A stretch of 64,000 bases of DNA, from the NCBI RefSeq assembly GCF_000230695.2, contig NC_020541.1, positions 3,348,001-3,412,000 on the forward strand. Direction: 5' to 3'. A program made the translations under genes and the position numbers. The stretch is from Rhodanobacter denitrificans (GTDB lineage: Bacteria > Pseudomonadota > Gammaproteobacteria > Xanthomonadales > Rhodanobacteraceae). Position 1 is the first letter of the stretch; every line of letters begins with the position of its first letter. A model generated the notes under the pieces. That model saw only the letters and a program-made list of their open reading frames with translations, searched no databases and had not been told where the DNA came from. Below are positions 1 through 8,960 of the stretch, in pieces.

Positions 1-316
1 TCACCCCGAGCACGCCTTCGATATTCATCAGCGCCTCATTGTTCCAGAAACGCAGCACGCGGTATCCCTTGGCTTGCAGATACCGGGTGCGGCGCTCGTC
101 GTACCCGACCTGTTCCGCATGCTGGCCGCCATCCAGTTCAACGATCAGCATGGCCTCACTGCAAACAAAATCAACGATGTAATGATCGATCTCATGTTGG
201 CAGCGGAATTTGTGGCCATTCAACTTCCGGTTGCGCAAATGGAACCAAAGCTTCTGCTCGGCATCGGTCATGGCTTGGCGCAGACCACGTGCCCGGTCGA
301 CGTTCTGGCGTTTCAC
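1..316 (-). CDS. DUF559 (Vsr-like) endonuclease domain protein, 3' end outside window
   Basis: The last part of the gene lies beyond base 1; 105 residues are visible. It reads in from a GTG at 316 with an AAGGAG Shine-Dalgarno nine bases upstream. The order of motifs is typical of DUF559, a small family with the PD-(D/E)XK/Vsr nuclease fold: an N-terminal TDAEQKLWFHLRNRKL stretch, then HEIDHYIVDFVC, VELDGGQH and a C-terminal RVLRFWNNE. The D of IVDF and the E/D of VELDGGQH sit where the fold places its acidic metal ligands. Family members are about 110-130 residues, so little is missing. The cellular role of the family is not known; it is often found alone. The identification is firm, the function is not. 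Confidence 0.85.
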   Translation of the reverse strand, partial: MKRQNVDRARGLRQAMTDAEQKLWFHLRNRKLNGHKFRCQHEIDHYIVDFVCSEAMLIVELDGGQHAEQVGYDERRTRYLQAKGYRVLRFWNNEALMNIEGVLGV

Positions 317-369
317 CCTGAAAAGCTCCTTTGTTGCTGGTCCGCCGCGGCGTGACCCCTCACCTCAAT

Positions 370-390
370 CCTCTCCCCAAAGGGGAGAGG
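370..390. repeat. Perfect 9-bp hairpin, terminator-like
   Basis: CCTCTCCCC-AAA-GGGGAGAGG between the lysAC stop and the DUF559 start. Similar CTCCCC/GGGGAG hairpins recur at about 3163-3258. It may end lysAC transcription but lacks a clear T-tract, so it could equally be a short dispersed intergenic repeat. Confidence 0.5.
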
Positions 391-401
391 AGGCAGAAAC
401 C

Positions 402-3014
402 TCAGTCGATGATGACTTCGTCGGCCTCGTCACGCAGGTTGTAGTGCGAGGACATCACCTTGCCGTAGGCACCGGCCTGCGCGATCAGGATCACGTCGCC
501 CTCGGCCGCCTCGGGCAATCGGCGGTCGGTGCCGAGCACGTCGCCGGACTCACAGATCGGGCCGACCACCTGGTACAGCGCGGTGGCCGGTTCACCGAGC
601 CGGCTCAGGTTGACGATCTTGTGCCAGGCATCGTACAGCGCGGGGCGGATCAGGCTGTTCATGCCGGTGTCCACGCCGAGATAGCGGAAGCCGCCCTTGT
701 CCTTCAGCTGGGTCACCCGCGTCAGCAGCACGCCGGCGTCGGCGACCAGGTAGCGGCCCGGCTCCATCCACAACTGGTACTGCGGATAGGCCGCCTTGAC
801 CTCGCGCAGCGCACGGTCGAGCGCGGCGATGCCCAGCGACGCCTCGCCCGGGTGCGCCGGCACGCCGAGGCCGCCGCCGATGTTGAGGAACACCACGCTG
901 GCGATGCGCTCGGCCAGGCTGGCCAGCTGCGCATACACCTCGCCCCAATGCGCGACGTCGAGCACGCCCGAGCCAAGATGCGCGTGCAGGCCGCGCACGG
1001 CCACGCCATGCGCATCGGCCAGCTGCAGGAATGTCGGCAACTGATCCAGCGGCAGGCCGAACTTGCTGGCGCTGCCGCCGGTACGCACCTTTTCGTGATG
1101 ACCCAGGCCGCGGCCCAGGTCGACCCGCAACACGATCTCGCGACCGCGGAACAGCTCGCCCCAGTGCTGCAGCGGATGCAGCGCGTCCAGCGTGACGCTG
1201 GCGCGGGTGGCAAGCGCCCGGACGTAGTCCCTGCGCGGCGCGAAGTTCGGCGTGAACAGCAGCGGCACCGACGCCGGCACCACCGCACTGACCGCTTCCA
1301 GCTCGCCCGGTGACACGCACTCGAACGCGAAGCCCTCCGCCGCCAGCGTGCGCAGGATGGCCGGGTGGGTGTTCGCCTTCACCGCGTAGTGCAGCCGGTC
1401 CACCGCCGCCAGCGACTTCAGTTCGTGTGCCTGCTGGCGCACCGTGGGCAGGTGGTAGACATAGCGCGGCGTGGCCGCCGCGGCCAGTTCCAGCAGGCGC
1501 GGCCGCTGCGCGACGCGCCACCATGCCGGCACGGCGGGAACGATGTCGCCGCCGCCATACAGCATCTGCCAGCTCGGACCGAACAGCACGCTGTCGTCGG
1601 TGCGCAGCGCGCCGGCGCCGATCAGCAGGTCGTGCAGATGCGGCAGCAGCGCATCGACCACTTCCTCGTCCACCACGAAGGTGAGGTTGAGGTTGTTCGA
1701 CGACTGCGAGATCAGGTGCACGCGCAGCTGGCCGAACTCGGCCAGCACGCCGGACAAGGTGTGCAGCAGCGAGCGCATGCCGCGGCCGACCAGGGTGATC
1801 GCCGCGCACGGCGCGATCACCTTGACCCGGCACACCTTGGCCAGGTCCGAGGCCAGCGCGGCGATCGCGTCGGAGTCGAGCAGGTTCTCGGTGGGATCGA
1901 GCGACACGGTAACGTTGGTCTCGGCCGAACCGATCAGGTCCACCGACAGGCCGTGCGTCTTGAAATGCGCGAACACGTCGGCGAGGAAACCGACCTGCTG
2001 CCACATCCCCACCGACTCCATCGAGACCAGGGTGATGCCCTTGCGCGCGCTGATCGCCTTGACGCTGGGCGCGTGCGCGCGCACTTCCGGACCGATCACG
2101 GTGCCGTCGAGTTCGGGGCGGTTGGTGTCCTTGATCAGCAGCGGCACGCGCGGCTCGCGCAACGGCGACAGGCAGCGCGGGTGCAAGACCTTGGCACCGG
2201 TGGAGGCGATTTCCTGCGCCTCCTCGTAATCCAGCCGCTGCAGCAGGCGCGCGCCCGGCACCTGGCGCGGGTTGGCGGTGAACATGCCGGCCACGTCGGT
2301 CCAGATCTCCACCCGCTGCGCCTTCAGCAAGGCGCCGAAATAGGCGGCCGAGGTATCCGAGCCGCCGCGGCCGAGCAGCACGGTGCGGCCATGCGTTTCG
2401 CGCGCGATGAAGCCCTGGGTGATGAACACCTCGCCGAGTGCGGCCAGGCGTGCGTTCAGCGCCGGATCGGGCTTCGCCTCGACCATCGCCGACAGCAGCC
2501 GGGTGCGCTCGTTCTGGTTCGGCAGCGCCACCGCCGCCAGGCACTCGCGCGCATCCAGCCATTGCGTGGGCAGGCCGCTGTGGCTGAGGAAGGCGGCGCC
2601 GAGCGCGCTGGACATCAGCTCGCCGTGCGCCTGCACCTGCGCCTGCCAGGCCAGCTCGCCGCGCGGCGCGGGGCCGTCGGCGGCCAGCGCAGCCAGGTCG
2701 GACAGGCGCGAGCCGAGCGTGTCCGGCAACGCCAGCTGCATGTGCTCCAGCAAGTCGTAGTGACGTTGCGCGATCGCGCCGGCCGCCGCCTTGCGTTTGT
2801 CCTGTTCGCCCTCGCCGCACAGCTGTTTCAGCGCGTCGGTGATGCCGGTCAGCGCGGAAACCACCACCAGCACGCGCGCCCCTTCGGCGCGGCGGCTGGC
2901 GACCAGTTCGCAGATGTTCTGCCAGCGGGGAAGCGTGGCGACACTGGTGCCGCCGAACTTCATCACGATCCAGGGGGCGTCAGGGGGCAACGGCGCGGAG
3001 ATTGGCGGAGTCAC
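402..3014 (-). CDS. lysAC: Bifunctional aspartate kinase / diaminopimelate decarboxylase
   Basis: An 870-residue fusion of the first and last enzymes of lysine biosynthesis. Residues ~17-300 are the amino-acid kinase domain, opening with KFGGTSVA and containing GRGGSDTSA. ACT regulatory domains follow to ~455. From ~500 onward is a fold-III PLP decarboxylase with the PLP lysine in HYAVKANTHP, and the CESGD and EPGRYLV motifs that bind substrate and cofactor. The kinase phosphorylates aspartate; the decarboxylase turns meso-diaminopimelate into lysine and CO2. The fusion is known from Xanthomonas, Xylella and relatives. The start used is a GTG at 3014 with a poor ribosome site; an ATG at residue 18 (just before KFGGTS) is an alternative. 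It lies downstream of the fumarase gene, separated by hairpins, so is probably transcribed independently. Confidence 0.93.
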   Translation of the reverse strand: MTPPISAPLPPDAPWIVMKFGGTSVATLPRWQNICELVASRRAEGARVLVVVSALTGITDALKQLCGEGEQDKRKAAAGAIAQRHYDLLEHMQLALPDTLGSRLSDLAALAADGPAPRGELAWQAQVQAHGELMSSALGAAFLSHSGLPTQWLDARECLAAVALPNQNERTRLLSAMVEAKPDPALNARLAALGEVFITQGFIARETHGRTVLLGRGGSDTSAAYFGALLKAQRVEIWTDVAGMFTANPRQVPGARLLQRLDYEEAQEIASTGAKVLHPRCLSPLREPRVPLLIKDTNRPELDGTVIGPEVRAHAPSVKAISARKGITLVSMESVGMWQQVGFLADVFAHFKTHGLSVDLIGSAETNVTVSLDPTENLLDSDAIAALASDLAKVCRVKVIAPCAAITLVGRGMRSLLHTLSGVLAEFGQLRVHLISQSSNNLNLTFVVDEEVVDALLPHLHDLLIGAGALRTDDSVLFGPSWQMLYGGGDIVPAVPAWWRVAQRPRLLELAAAATPRYVYHLPTVRQQAHELKSLAAVDRLHYAVKANTHPAILRTLAAEGFAFECVSPGELEAVSAVVPASVPLLFTPNFAPRRDYVRALATRASVTLDALHPLQHWGELFRGREIVLRVDLGRGLGHHEKVRTGGSASKFGLPLDQLPTFLQLADAHGVAVRGLHAHLGSGVLDVAHWGEVYAQLASLAERIASVVFLNIGGGLGVPAHPGEASLGIAALDRALREVKAAYPQYQLWMEPGRYLVADAGVLLTRVTQLKDKGGFRYLGVDTGMNSLIRPALYDAWHKIVNLSRLGEPATALYQVVGPICESGDVLGTDRRLPEAAEGDVILIAQAGAYGKVMSSHYNLRDEADEVIID

Positions 3015-3162
3015 AGGGGTTCGCTGTAAGGGATGGATATCAGGTCAGTGTTGCGCCGCGGCATTTGAAATGCAAATGGTTTTCCCGGGGATTATTTTTG
3101 GACGTATGGACGTCTGAATCCGATGGAAGAAATCGACCTGCGAAGCAGCAGGCGGCCGAGCC

Positions 3163-3258
3163 CCCTCCCCTGCTTTGCAGGGGAGGGTTGGGGTGGGGTG
3201 CTTTTGACTTTGGCGAAGAGCTGACCCCTCCTCAATCCTCCCCTGCGAGCAAGGGAGG
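3163..3258. terminator. Paired GC-rich hairpins between fumarase and lysAC
   Basis: An 11-bp perfect stem CCCTCCCCTGC-TTT-GCAGGGGAGGG occupies 3163-3187, and a second CCTCCC/GGGAGG stem lies at 3237-3258. Both fall after the fumarase stop (3289) on the minus strand. They resemble the intergenic CTCCCC hairpins common in Xanthomonadales and probably end the fumarase transcript. Confidence 0.5.
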
Positions 3259-3288
3259 AGGCAAACGCGTGCGCTGCGCGCACTGCTT

Positions 3289-4806
3289 TTACTTGATAAA
3301 CACGGGGATCTTGCCGATCCTGGCCTGCCATTCGCGCGGGCCGGTCTGGTGCACCGAGCTGCCGCCCGAGTCGACCGCCACGGTCACCGGCATGTCCTCG
3401 ACGGTGAACTCGTAGATCGCCTCCATGCCCAGGTCCGCGAAGCCGACCACGCGCGAGGCCTTGATCGCCTTGGAAACGAGGTACGCGGCGCCGCCCACGG
3501 CCATCAGGTACACCGAGCGGTGCTTCTTGATCGCCTCGATCGCGGCGGGGCCGCGCTCGGCCTTGCCGACCATGCCGAGCAGGCCGGTCTGCGCCAGCAC
3601 CTGCTCGGTGAACTTGTCCATGCGCGTGGCGGTGGTCGGGCCGGCCGGGCCGACCACCTCCTCGCGCACCGGATCGACCGGGCCGACGTAGTAGATGAAG
3701 CGGCCGTTGAAATCCACCGGCAGCGGCTCGCCCCGGTCGAGCATCTCGACCATGCGCTTGTGCGCGGCGTCGCGGCCGGTGAGCAGCTTGCCGTTGAGCA
3801 GCAGGGTCTCGCCCGGTTTCCAGCCGGCGACGTCGTCCCGGGTCACGGTGTCGAGGTTCACCCGGCGGCCCTTGGACGCGTCGTAGGTGAGCTTGGGCCA
3901 ATCCTCCAGCGACGGCGGGTCGAGCATCACCGGGCCGGAGCCGTCCAGCACGAAGTGCGCGTGGCGGGTGGCGGCGCAGTTCGGGATCATCGCCACCGGC
4001 AGGTTCGCCGCGTGGGTCGGGAAATCCTTCACCTTGACGTCGAGCACGGTGGTCAGGCCGCCCAGGCCCTGCGCGCCGATGCCCAGCGCGTTGACCTTCT
4101 CGTACAGCTCGATGCGCAGTTCCTCGGCGCGATTGGCGGGGCCGCGCGCGATCAGTTCCTGGATGTCGATCGACTCCATCAGCGCCTCCTTCGCCATCAG
4201 CATCGCCTTCTCGGCGGTGCCGCCGATGCCCAGCCCAAGCATGCCCGGCGGGCACCAGCCGGCGCCCATGGTGGGCACGGTCTTCAGCACCCAGTCGACG
4301 ATCGAGTCGGACGGGTTGAGCATGGCGAATTTCGACTTCGCCTCGGAGCCGCCGCCCTTGGCCGCCACGATCACCTCGACCGTGTCGCCCGGCACGATCG
4401 ACATGTTGACCACCGACGGCGTGTTGTCCTTGGTGTTGACGCGCTTGCCCGCCGGGTCGGCCAGCACGCTGGCGCGCAGCTTGTTGTCCGGGTCCAGGTA
4501 CGCGCGGCGCACGCCTTCGTTGGCCATGTCCTCCAGACTCATGGTGGCGTCGTCCCAGCGCACGTTCATGCCCACTTTCAGGAACACGGTGACGATGCCG
4601 GTATCCTGGCACAGCGGCCGGTGGCCTTCGGCGGCCATCCGCGAGTTGATCAGGATCTGCGCCATCGCATCCTTCGCGGCGGGCGACTCCTCGCGCTCGT
4701 ACGCGGCGGCGAGGCTCTTGATGTAGTCGACCGGGTGGTAGTAGCTGATGTACTGCAGCGCGTCGGCGACGGACTGGATCAGGTCTGCTTGTTTGATGGC
4801 GGTCAT
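3289..4806 (-). CDS. fumA: Fumarate hydratase, class I ([4Fe-4S])
   Basis: 505 residues, the usual length of single-chain class I fumarases. It interconverts fumarate and malate in the TCA cycle using an oxygen-sensitive [4Fe-4S] cluster. Three conserved cysteines that hold the cluster are visible in RPLCQDTGIV, GAGWCPPGMLG and IPNCAATRHAHF; the C-terminal beta domain contains SVYLMAVGGAA and GMEAIYEFTVEDMP. The ATG at 4806 (MTAIKQADLIQS) is chosen because upstream codons in the same frame have no family similarity, although no strong Shine-Dalgarno is present. It stands alone between the omp gene and lysAC. Class I activity is expected in the cytoplasm. Confidence 0.95.
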   Translation of the reverse strand: MTAIKQADLIQSVADALQYISYYHPVDYIKSLAAAYEREESPAAKDAMAQILINSRMAAEGHRPLCQDTGIVTVFLKVGMNVRWDDATMSLEDMANEGVRRAYLDPDNKLRASVLADPAGKRVNTKDNTPSVVNMSIVPGDTVEVIVAAKGGGSEAKSKFAMLNPSDSIVDWVLKTVPTMGAGWCPPGMLGLGIGGTAEKAMLMAKEALMESIDIQELIARGPANRAEELRIELYEKVNALGIGAQGLGGLTTVLDVKVKDFPTHAANLPVAMIPNCAATRHAHFVLDGSGPVMLDPPSLEDWPKLTYDASKGRRVNLDTVTRDDVAGWKPGETLLLNGKLLTGRDAAHKRMVEMLDRGEPLPVDFNGRFIYYVGPVDPVREEVVGPAGPTTATRMDKFTEQVLAQTGLLGMVGKAERGPAAIEAIKKHRSVYLMAVGGAAYLVSKAIKASRVVGFADLGMEAIYEFTVEDMPVTVAVDSGGSSVHQTGPREWQARIGKIPVFIK

Positions 4807-4885
4807 GGCGGCTTTCGTGGGTTTCGACGCACCACCTTGCGTGGCGCACAAGCCGTCTATTGTGCCGCAGACTACCGGGCTGGAC

Positions 4886-4915
4886 AAAAAACAACGACCG
4901 CGCGAGGCGGCCGTT
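4886..4915 (-). terminator. Rho-independent terminator after the outer-membrane protein gene
   Basis: On the minus strand a GC-rich stem (AACGGCCGC ... GCGGTCGTT, 4893-4915) is followed by a T-rich run (complement of 4886-4892). It lies about 105 bases past the 5022 stop and just upstream of the fumarase start. Confidence 0.6.
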
Positions 4916-5021
4916 GCCAGTTCAGGCTGGGGACGCTGGAGCATGCCCTGATCCTGCCCGCCACTCCCGCACATGCGGACGTGGCGGGCAGCGCGCCACT
5001 CGAGCGGATCTTCCCTGGGGA

Positions 5022-5648
5022 TCAGAATCGGTACTCGGCCGTCAGCATGTAGGTGCCCACATTGCCGCCGATCGAGGCCTGGTTGTACCGGGCCTTGGCG
5101 TGGTAGTTGTCGTAGTTCAGACCGAGGCTGAAGTTGGGTGCGAAGTCGTAACCCACGCCCACGCCGCCATACCAGCCGTCGCCATGGGCACTGCCGCTGG
5201 CGTACTCGGTATAGCCCGGCTCGCTGTAGCGGTAGCTGGCGTCCGCTTCCGAGCGGAACCAGCCGGCACGGGCCGTTGCGTACCACGGACCGGCGAAGTT
5301 GTACTTGGCATTGCCGCCGAGCAGCCAGCCCTTGGCATGGACGCCGGTCCGGATCGTGCTTCCGTCGCTGTAGCTGTAGCGGGCGACGACCTTGCCCAGG
5401 TCCGCGTAGCCGCCTTCGACGCCGAGGTTGAAACCGTTGCCGACGTTCCAGGCATAGCCGAAGCGCAGGGCGCCGGCGGTGTCCTTGTCGTCCACCGAGT
5501 AGCCCTGGCCGGCGCTACGGCCGACGTGGTATTGCGCCTGGCCGACGGCGGCATTGATGAAGAACGCGCCTTGGGTTTCGGCGGCGGCGGCCGCGGCGGA
5601 CGCCACGACCAGCGCCGCGCCGAGGGCGGCGGTCAGGATCTTGTTAAT
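5022..5648 (-). CDS. Outer-membrane beta-barrel protein (OmpA/OmpX-like fold), possible ATT start
   Basis: About 208 residues: a signal peptide (INKILTAALGAALVVASA) followed by alternating hydrophobic/polar strands such as NVGNGFNLGVEGGYADLG and WYGGVGVGYDFAPNFSLG, ending in TAEYRF. The terminal aromatic residue is the classic outer-membrane insertion signature. It is a paralogue of 6750-7331 (same AFFIN start of the mature part, same ending). The best ribosome site, AGGGAG at 5656-5661, lies seven bases before an ATT codon (5648), not before an ATG; the ATG at 5693 would add 15 residues and has no ribosome site. The barrel assignment is solid; cargo or ligand is unknown. Confidence 0.82.
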   Translation of the reverse strand: MNKILTAALGAALVVASAAAAAAETQGAFFINAAVGQAQYHVGRSAGQGYSVDDKDTAGALRFGYAWNVGNGFNLGVEGGYADLGKVVARYSYSDGSTIRTGVHAKGWLLGGNAKYNFAGPWYATARAGWFRSEADASYRYSEPGYTEYASGSAHGDGWYGGVGVGYDFAPNFSLGLNYDNYHAKARYNQASIGGNVGTYMLTAEYRF

Positions 5649-5806
5649 GGGGAAACTCCCTATTTTTTTCGTTGATTGATGGCCGCTGATCATCGGCGGC
5701 CGCGCATTCTAGCCGTGCATTCCCGGGCCGAGCTGCAGGGGATCACCTACACTCGGCGCGTTGCGCTAGCCAGCGTTCAGGTCCGTCCGCACCACGAGAG
5801 GCACCC

Positions 5807-6685
5807 ATGCCGATCTTTTCGTTTCTGCAACTGGACGTTTTCGCCAGCCGCCTGCTCGAGGGCAACCCGCTGGCCGTGGTGGTCGACGCCGAGGGGCTGG
5901 ACGAAGCGACCATGCAGTGCATCGCGCGCTGGACCAACCTGTCCGAAACCGCCTTCCTGCTGCCGCCGAGCAGCGCCGCGGCGGACTACCGCGTACGCAT
6001 CTTCACCCCGCGCCAGGAGCTGCCGTTCGCCGGCCATCCCAGCGTGGGCAGCGCGTACGCCGCGATCGAGTCCGGCCTGGTCGCCGCCGGCAAGAGCGCG
6101 CTGGTGCAGGAATGTGCGGCCGGACTGCTGCCGGTGCGGGTCGAAGGCGATGGCCGCGACAGGGTCATCCACGTGCAGGCACCGCCGGCCGCGCTGCGCG
6201 CAGTCAGCGCGGCCCAGCCCAGCACGCTCGGCCGGGCCGTGCACGCCGAGCTGGCGGAAGAGCAGTCGTGCCTGATCGACAACGGCCCGTTGTGGTTCGT
6301 CTGCGACCTGCGCGAGGAAGCCGCGGTACGCCAGCTCCAGCCGGACCTGGCGGCGATCGGCGCGCTGTGCGAAGCCGCTGGCGCGGTCGGCGTCAGCGTG
6401 TTCGGCCGGCAGCGCTCGGGCGGGGCGAGCATGGCGGTGCGCGCGTTCTGCCCGGCCGACGGCATTCCCGAAGATCCGGTCACCGGCAGCGCCAACGCGG
6501 CGATCATGGCGTGGCTGGGCGAGCGCGACGGGCGCGACGGCTACGGCCTGCGCTACCGCGCCAGCCAGGGCCGCGAGGTCGACCGCGACGGCTACGTCGA
6601 GGTCGAGCGCGATCCGGCCAGCGGCGCCGTCACCATCGGCGGCGCCTGCGCGATCGGCGTGCGCGGCGAACTGCAGATCGACTGA
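5807..6685 (+). CDS. PhzF family isomerase/epimerase
   Basis: 292 residues with the two-fold pseudo-symmetric diaminopimelate-epimerase-like fold of PhzF proteins. Visible family motifs are QLDVFASRLLEGNPLAVV at the N terminus, NLSETAFL (the catalytic glutamate in PhzF), FAGHPSVGSA and EDPVTGSANA in the second half. Enzymes of the family isomerise small metabolites; PhzF itself acts in phenazine synthesis, but no other phenazine gene is present here, so a housekeeping or detoxifying role is more likely. The gene is single, divergent from the outer-membrane protein gene at 5022-5648 and convergent with the one at 6750-7331. Confidence 0.92.
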   Translation: MPIFSFLQLDVFASRLLEGNPLAVVVDAEGLDEATMQCIARWTNLSETAFLLPPSSAAADYRVRIFTPRQELPFAGHPSVGSAYAAIESGLVAAGKSALVQECAAGLLPVRVEGDGRDRVIHVQAPPAALRAVSAAQPSTLGRAVHAELAEEQSCLIDNGPLWFVCDLREEAAVRQLQPDLAAIGALCEAAGAVGVSVFGRQRSGGASMAVRAFCPADGIPEDPVTGSANAAIMAWLGERDGRDGYGLRYRASQGREVDRDGYVEVERDPASGAVTIGGACAIGVRGELQID

Positions 6686-6702
6686 ACCGTTGCGCCAGAA
6701 CG

Positions 6703-6729
6703 ACGGTGGCCGCACGAGACGGCCACCGT
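6703..6729. terminator. Bidirectional hairpin between convergent genes
   Basis: A perfect 10-bp stem, ACGGTGGCCG / CGGCCACCGT with a 7-base loop, lies in the 64-base gap between the phzF-like gene and the convergent outer-membrane protein gene. No strong T-tract. Confidence 0.5.
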
Positions 6730-6749
6730 GGCGTTGCTGGACCCGAAGA

Positions 6750-7331
6750 TCAGAAGCGGTACTCGGCGAAACCGGAGAACACGCCAATGCTCTCGCCGTA
6801 CTTGCGGCCATTGAATTTGATGCGGCCGTGATAGTTGTCGAAACCCACGCCCAGGCTGAAGTGCTGGGTGGCGTCGTAGCCCACGCCGACGCCGGCATAG
6901 GTGCCGTCGCCGTTGTAGCTGCCCGAACCAAAGCCTCCGGTGTTCATGTCCATCTTGGTGTGGAACCAGCCAGCGCGACCCGAGATGTACATCTTGTTGC
7001 GGAACTTGTAGCGGCCATTGACGCCAAGCAGCGGCCCCTTGGCCTTGGCGCTGAAACCGACGACGGTGGTGCCGATCGCGACACTGCCACTGGCCTTTCC
7101 GAGGTCGACATAGCCGGTCTCGATGCCGAAATCGGCGGTCTCGCCCTGCCAGCTGTAGCCGGCGCGCAGTGCGCCGCTGGTGTCACTGCGGTCGCTGAAG
7201 CCTCTGTCGTGGAAATGCGACTGGCCCAAATTTCCGTTGATGAAGAATGCCCCCTGGTCGGCGGCGAATGCGCCGCTGGAAACCACTGCCATCGCCACGG
7301 CGGCGACGGCTGCCTGCATGTACTTTTTCAT
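6750..7331 (-). CDS. Outer-membrane beta-barrel protein, paralogue of 5022-5648
   Basis: 193 residues from ATG 7331, which has AAGGA seven bases upstream. It begins MKKYMQAAVAAVAMAVVSSG, a clear signal peptide with an AFA-A cleavage site, and the mature part starts DQGAFFINGNLGQ. The strand pattern (FGIETGYVDLG, YAGVGVGYDATQHFSLG) and the final FAEYRF match an eight-stranded OmpA/OmpX-type barrel. It differs from its neighbour by shorter loops. The pair probably arose by duplication before the phzF-like gene was placed between them. Ligand unknown. Confidence 0.85.
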   Translation of the reverse strand: MKKYMQAAVAAVAMAVVSSGAFAADQGAFFINGNLGQSHFHDRGFSDRSDTSGALRAGYSWQGETADFGIETGYVDLGKASGSVAIGTTVVGFSAKAKGPLLGVNGRYKFRNKMYISGRAGWFHTKMDMNTGGFGSGSYNGDGTYAGVGVGYDATQHFSLGVGFDNYHGRIKFNGRKYGESIGVFSGFAEYRF

Positions 7332-7580
7332 GTAGCGTCCTTGTTGGTTTACGTCTGTTTCTGCCCTTTGCCGGCGAACACCGGTCGCGCGGCGGTGCAT
7401 TTTTGTGGATGATTTCACATTATTGCAACATCGTATTTTCTTGCGTCTTCAATAACTTCCGCCAAGCCGTCGGCATCCTGGTCGATCGATACCATGGCAG
7501 TTCGATGGTGGCGCCGCTTGCGAGCGCACCGGCAAGCCCGCATGCTCGCCGCCTCGTTCCACCGCCGCCACTACGATCCG

Positions 7581-8909
7581 ATGAACCCATCTTCCCGCAC
7601 CGCCTATGCGCGCAGCCTGCGGCCCCGGGACGCCGCCCTGGTCGTGGTCGGCGGCATCATCGGCGGCGGCATCTTCCTCAACCCCGGCATCGTGGCGCAG
7701 CGCACCGAGTCGGGGCTGGCGCTGCTGCTGATGTGGGTGGCCGCCGGCGTGCTCACCCTGATCGGCGCGCTGTGCTACGCCGAACTCGGCGCGCGCCGGC
7801 CACACGCCGGCGGCAGCTACGTCTACCTGCGCGAGGCGTTCGGGCCGCTGGCCGGCTTCCTGTTCGGCTGGACCATGCTGCTGGTGATCTATTCCGGCTC
7901 CAGCGCGGCGGTGGCGACCATCTTCGCCAGCTACACCGCCGCGCTGTTCGGGCTGCAGAGCGCATGGGCGCTGCCGCTGACCGTCGGCGGCCTGGTCTTC
8001 GTCAGCGCCATCAACCTGTTCGGCATTCGCCTCGGCGCGCAGATCCAGAACCTGTTCGCCCTGCTCAAGCTGCTGGCGGTGGCGGTGCTGGTGGTGTGCG
8101 GCCTGTTCCTCGCCGGCGCCGGCGCCGGCCACGGCCAGCTGCTGGCGGCCGATCCGGCGCGCCAGGGCGTGGGCTTCATCGGCGCGGCGTTGCCGGTGCT
8201 GTTCGCCTACTCGGGCTTCACCTACCTCAACAACCTCGCCGGCGAGGTGCGTGAGCCGCAGCGCACGCTGCCGCGCGCACTCGCACTGGGCATGGGCCTG
8301 GTGATCGTCGCCTACGCGCTGGTCAACGTGGCCTACCTGGCCGTGCTCGGCCACGCCGGCCTGGCCGCCAGCACCGCGCCGGCAGCGGACGTGATGCAGC
8401 AGGTCGCCGGCCCGGTCGGCGCAAAGCTGATCGCGCTGGGCGTGGCGATCTCCACCCTCGGCTTCTGCAACATCACCCTGGTCGCCGGCGCCCGCGTGCT
8501 GCAGGTGATGGGCGAGGACGGGCTGTTCTTCCGCGCGGTGGCGCGCCTGCACCCGCGCTGGCGCACGCCGAACACCGCGCTGCTGCTGCTCTCCGGCTGG
8601 GCCATCGTGCTGGCGCTGTCGGGCAGCTATGGCCAGCTGCTGGACTACGCCACCTTCGGCGACTGGCTGGCCTGCGCGATCGGTGTGGCCACGCTGTTCT
8701 GGTACCGCCGCCACGACCGCGCCTCCGGCGGCTTTCGCGTTCCAGGCTATCCGTGGCTGCCGCTGCTGTTCGTCGCCGCGGTGACCGCGGTGGTGCTGCT
8801 GTCGCTGCGCGACAACCCGCGCAACAGCGGCATCGGCCTGCTGATCATGCTCGCCGGCGTGCCGGTCTACGCGCTCTGGCGTCACCTGTTCAGCCGCACG
8901 CTGCCCTAA
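7581..8909 (+). CDS. APC-family amino acid permease
   Basis: 442 residues, about twelve transmembrane segments. The first helix carries VVVGGIIGGGIFLNPG, the substrate-binding signature (GIIGxGIF) of the amino acid-polyamine-organocation family. Other landmarks are SGFTYLNNLAGEVREPQRT in helix 6 and the following loop. The ATG at 7581 is chosen over an upstream ATG at 7494 because homology begins with NPSSRTAYARSLRPRD. It probably imports an amino acid with protons in the inner membrane; the substrate cannot be read from sequence. It lies 51 bases before the oxidoreductase operon. Confidence 0.88.
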   Translation: MNPSSRTAYARSLRPRDAALVVVGGIIGGGIFLNPGIVAQRTESGLALLLMWVAAGVLTLIGALCYAELGARRPHAGGSYVYLREAFGPLAGFLFGWTMLLVIYSGSSAAVATIFASYTAALFGLQSAWALPLTVGGLVFVSAINLFGIRLGAQIQNLFALLKLLAVAVLVVCGLFLAGAGAGHGQLLAADPARQGVGFIGAALPVLFAYSGFTYLNNLAGEVREPQRTLPRALALGMGLVIVAYALVNVAYLAVLGHAGLAASTAPAADVMQQVAGPVGAKLIALGVAISTLGFCNITLVAGARVLQVMGEDGLFFRAVARLHPRWRTPNTALLLLSGWAIVLALSGSYGQLLDYATFGDWLACAIGVATLFWYRRHDRASGGFRVPGYPWLPLLFVAAVTAVVLLSLRDNPRNSGIGLLIMLAGVPVYALWRHLFSRTLP

Positions 8910-8960
8910 GCGGGCGGCAGCAATGCCACAATGTGCGGATCGACTTCAAGGAGATGATGG

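Noticed and set aside
592..2820. Long ORF of 742 codons opposite to other frames of lysAC
   Set aside because: Shadow frame: Arg/Ala/Gly-rich with no motif, wholly inside the lysAC gene whose motifs are clear.
3092..4894. Long ORFs overlapping the fumarase gene on both strands
   Set aside because: Composition typical of GC-rich antisense frames; fumarase cysteine motifs identify the coding frame.
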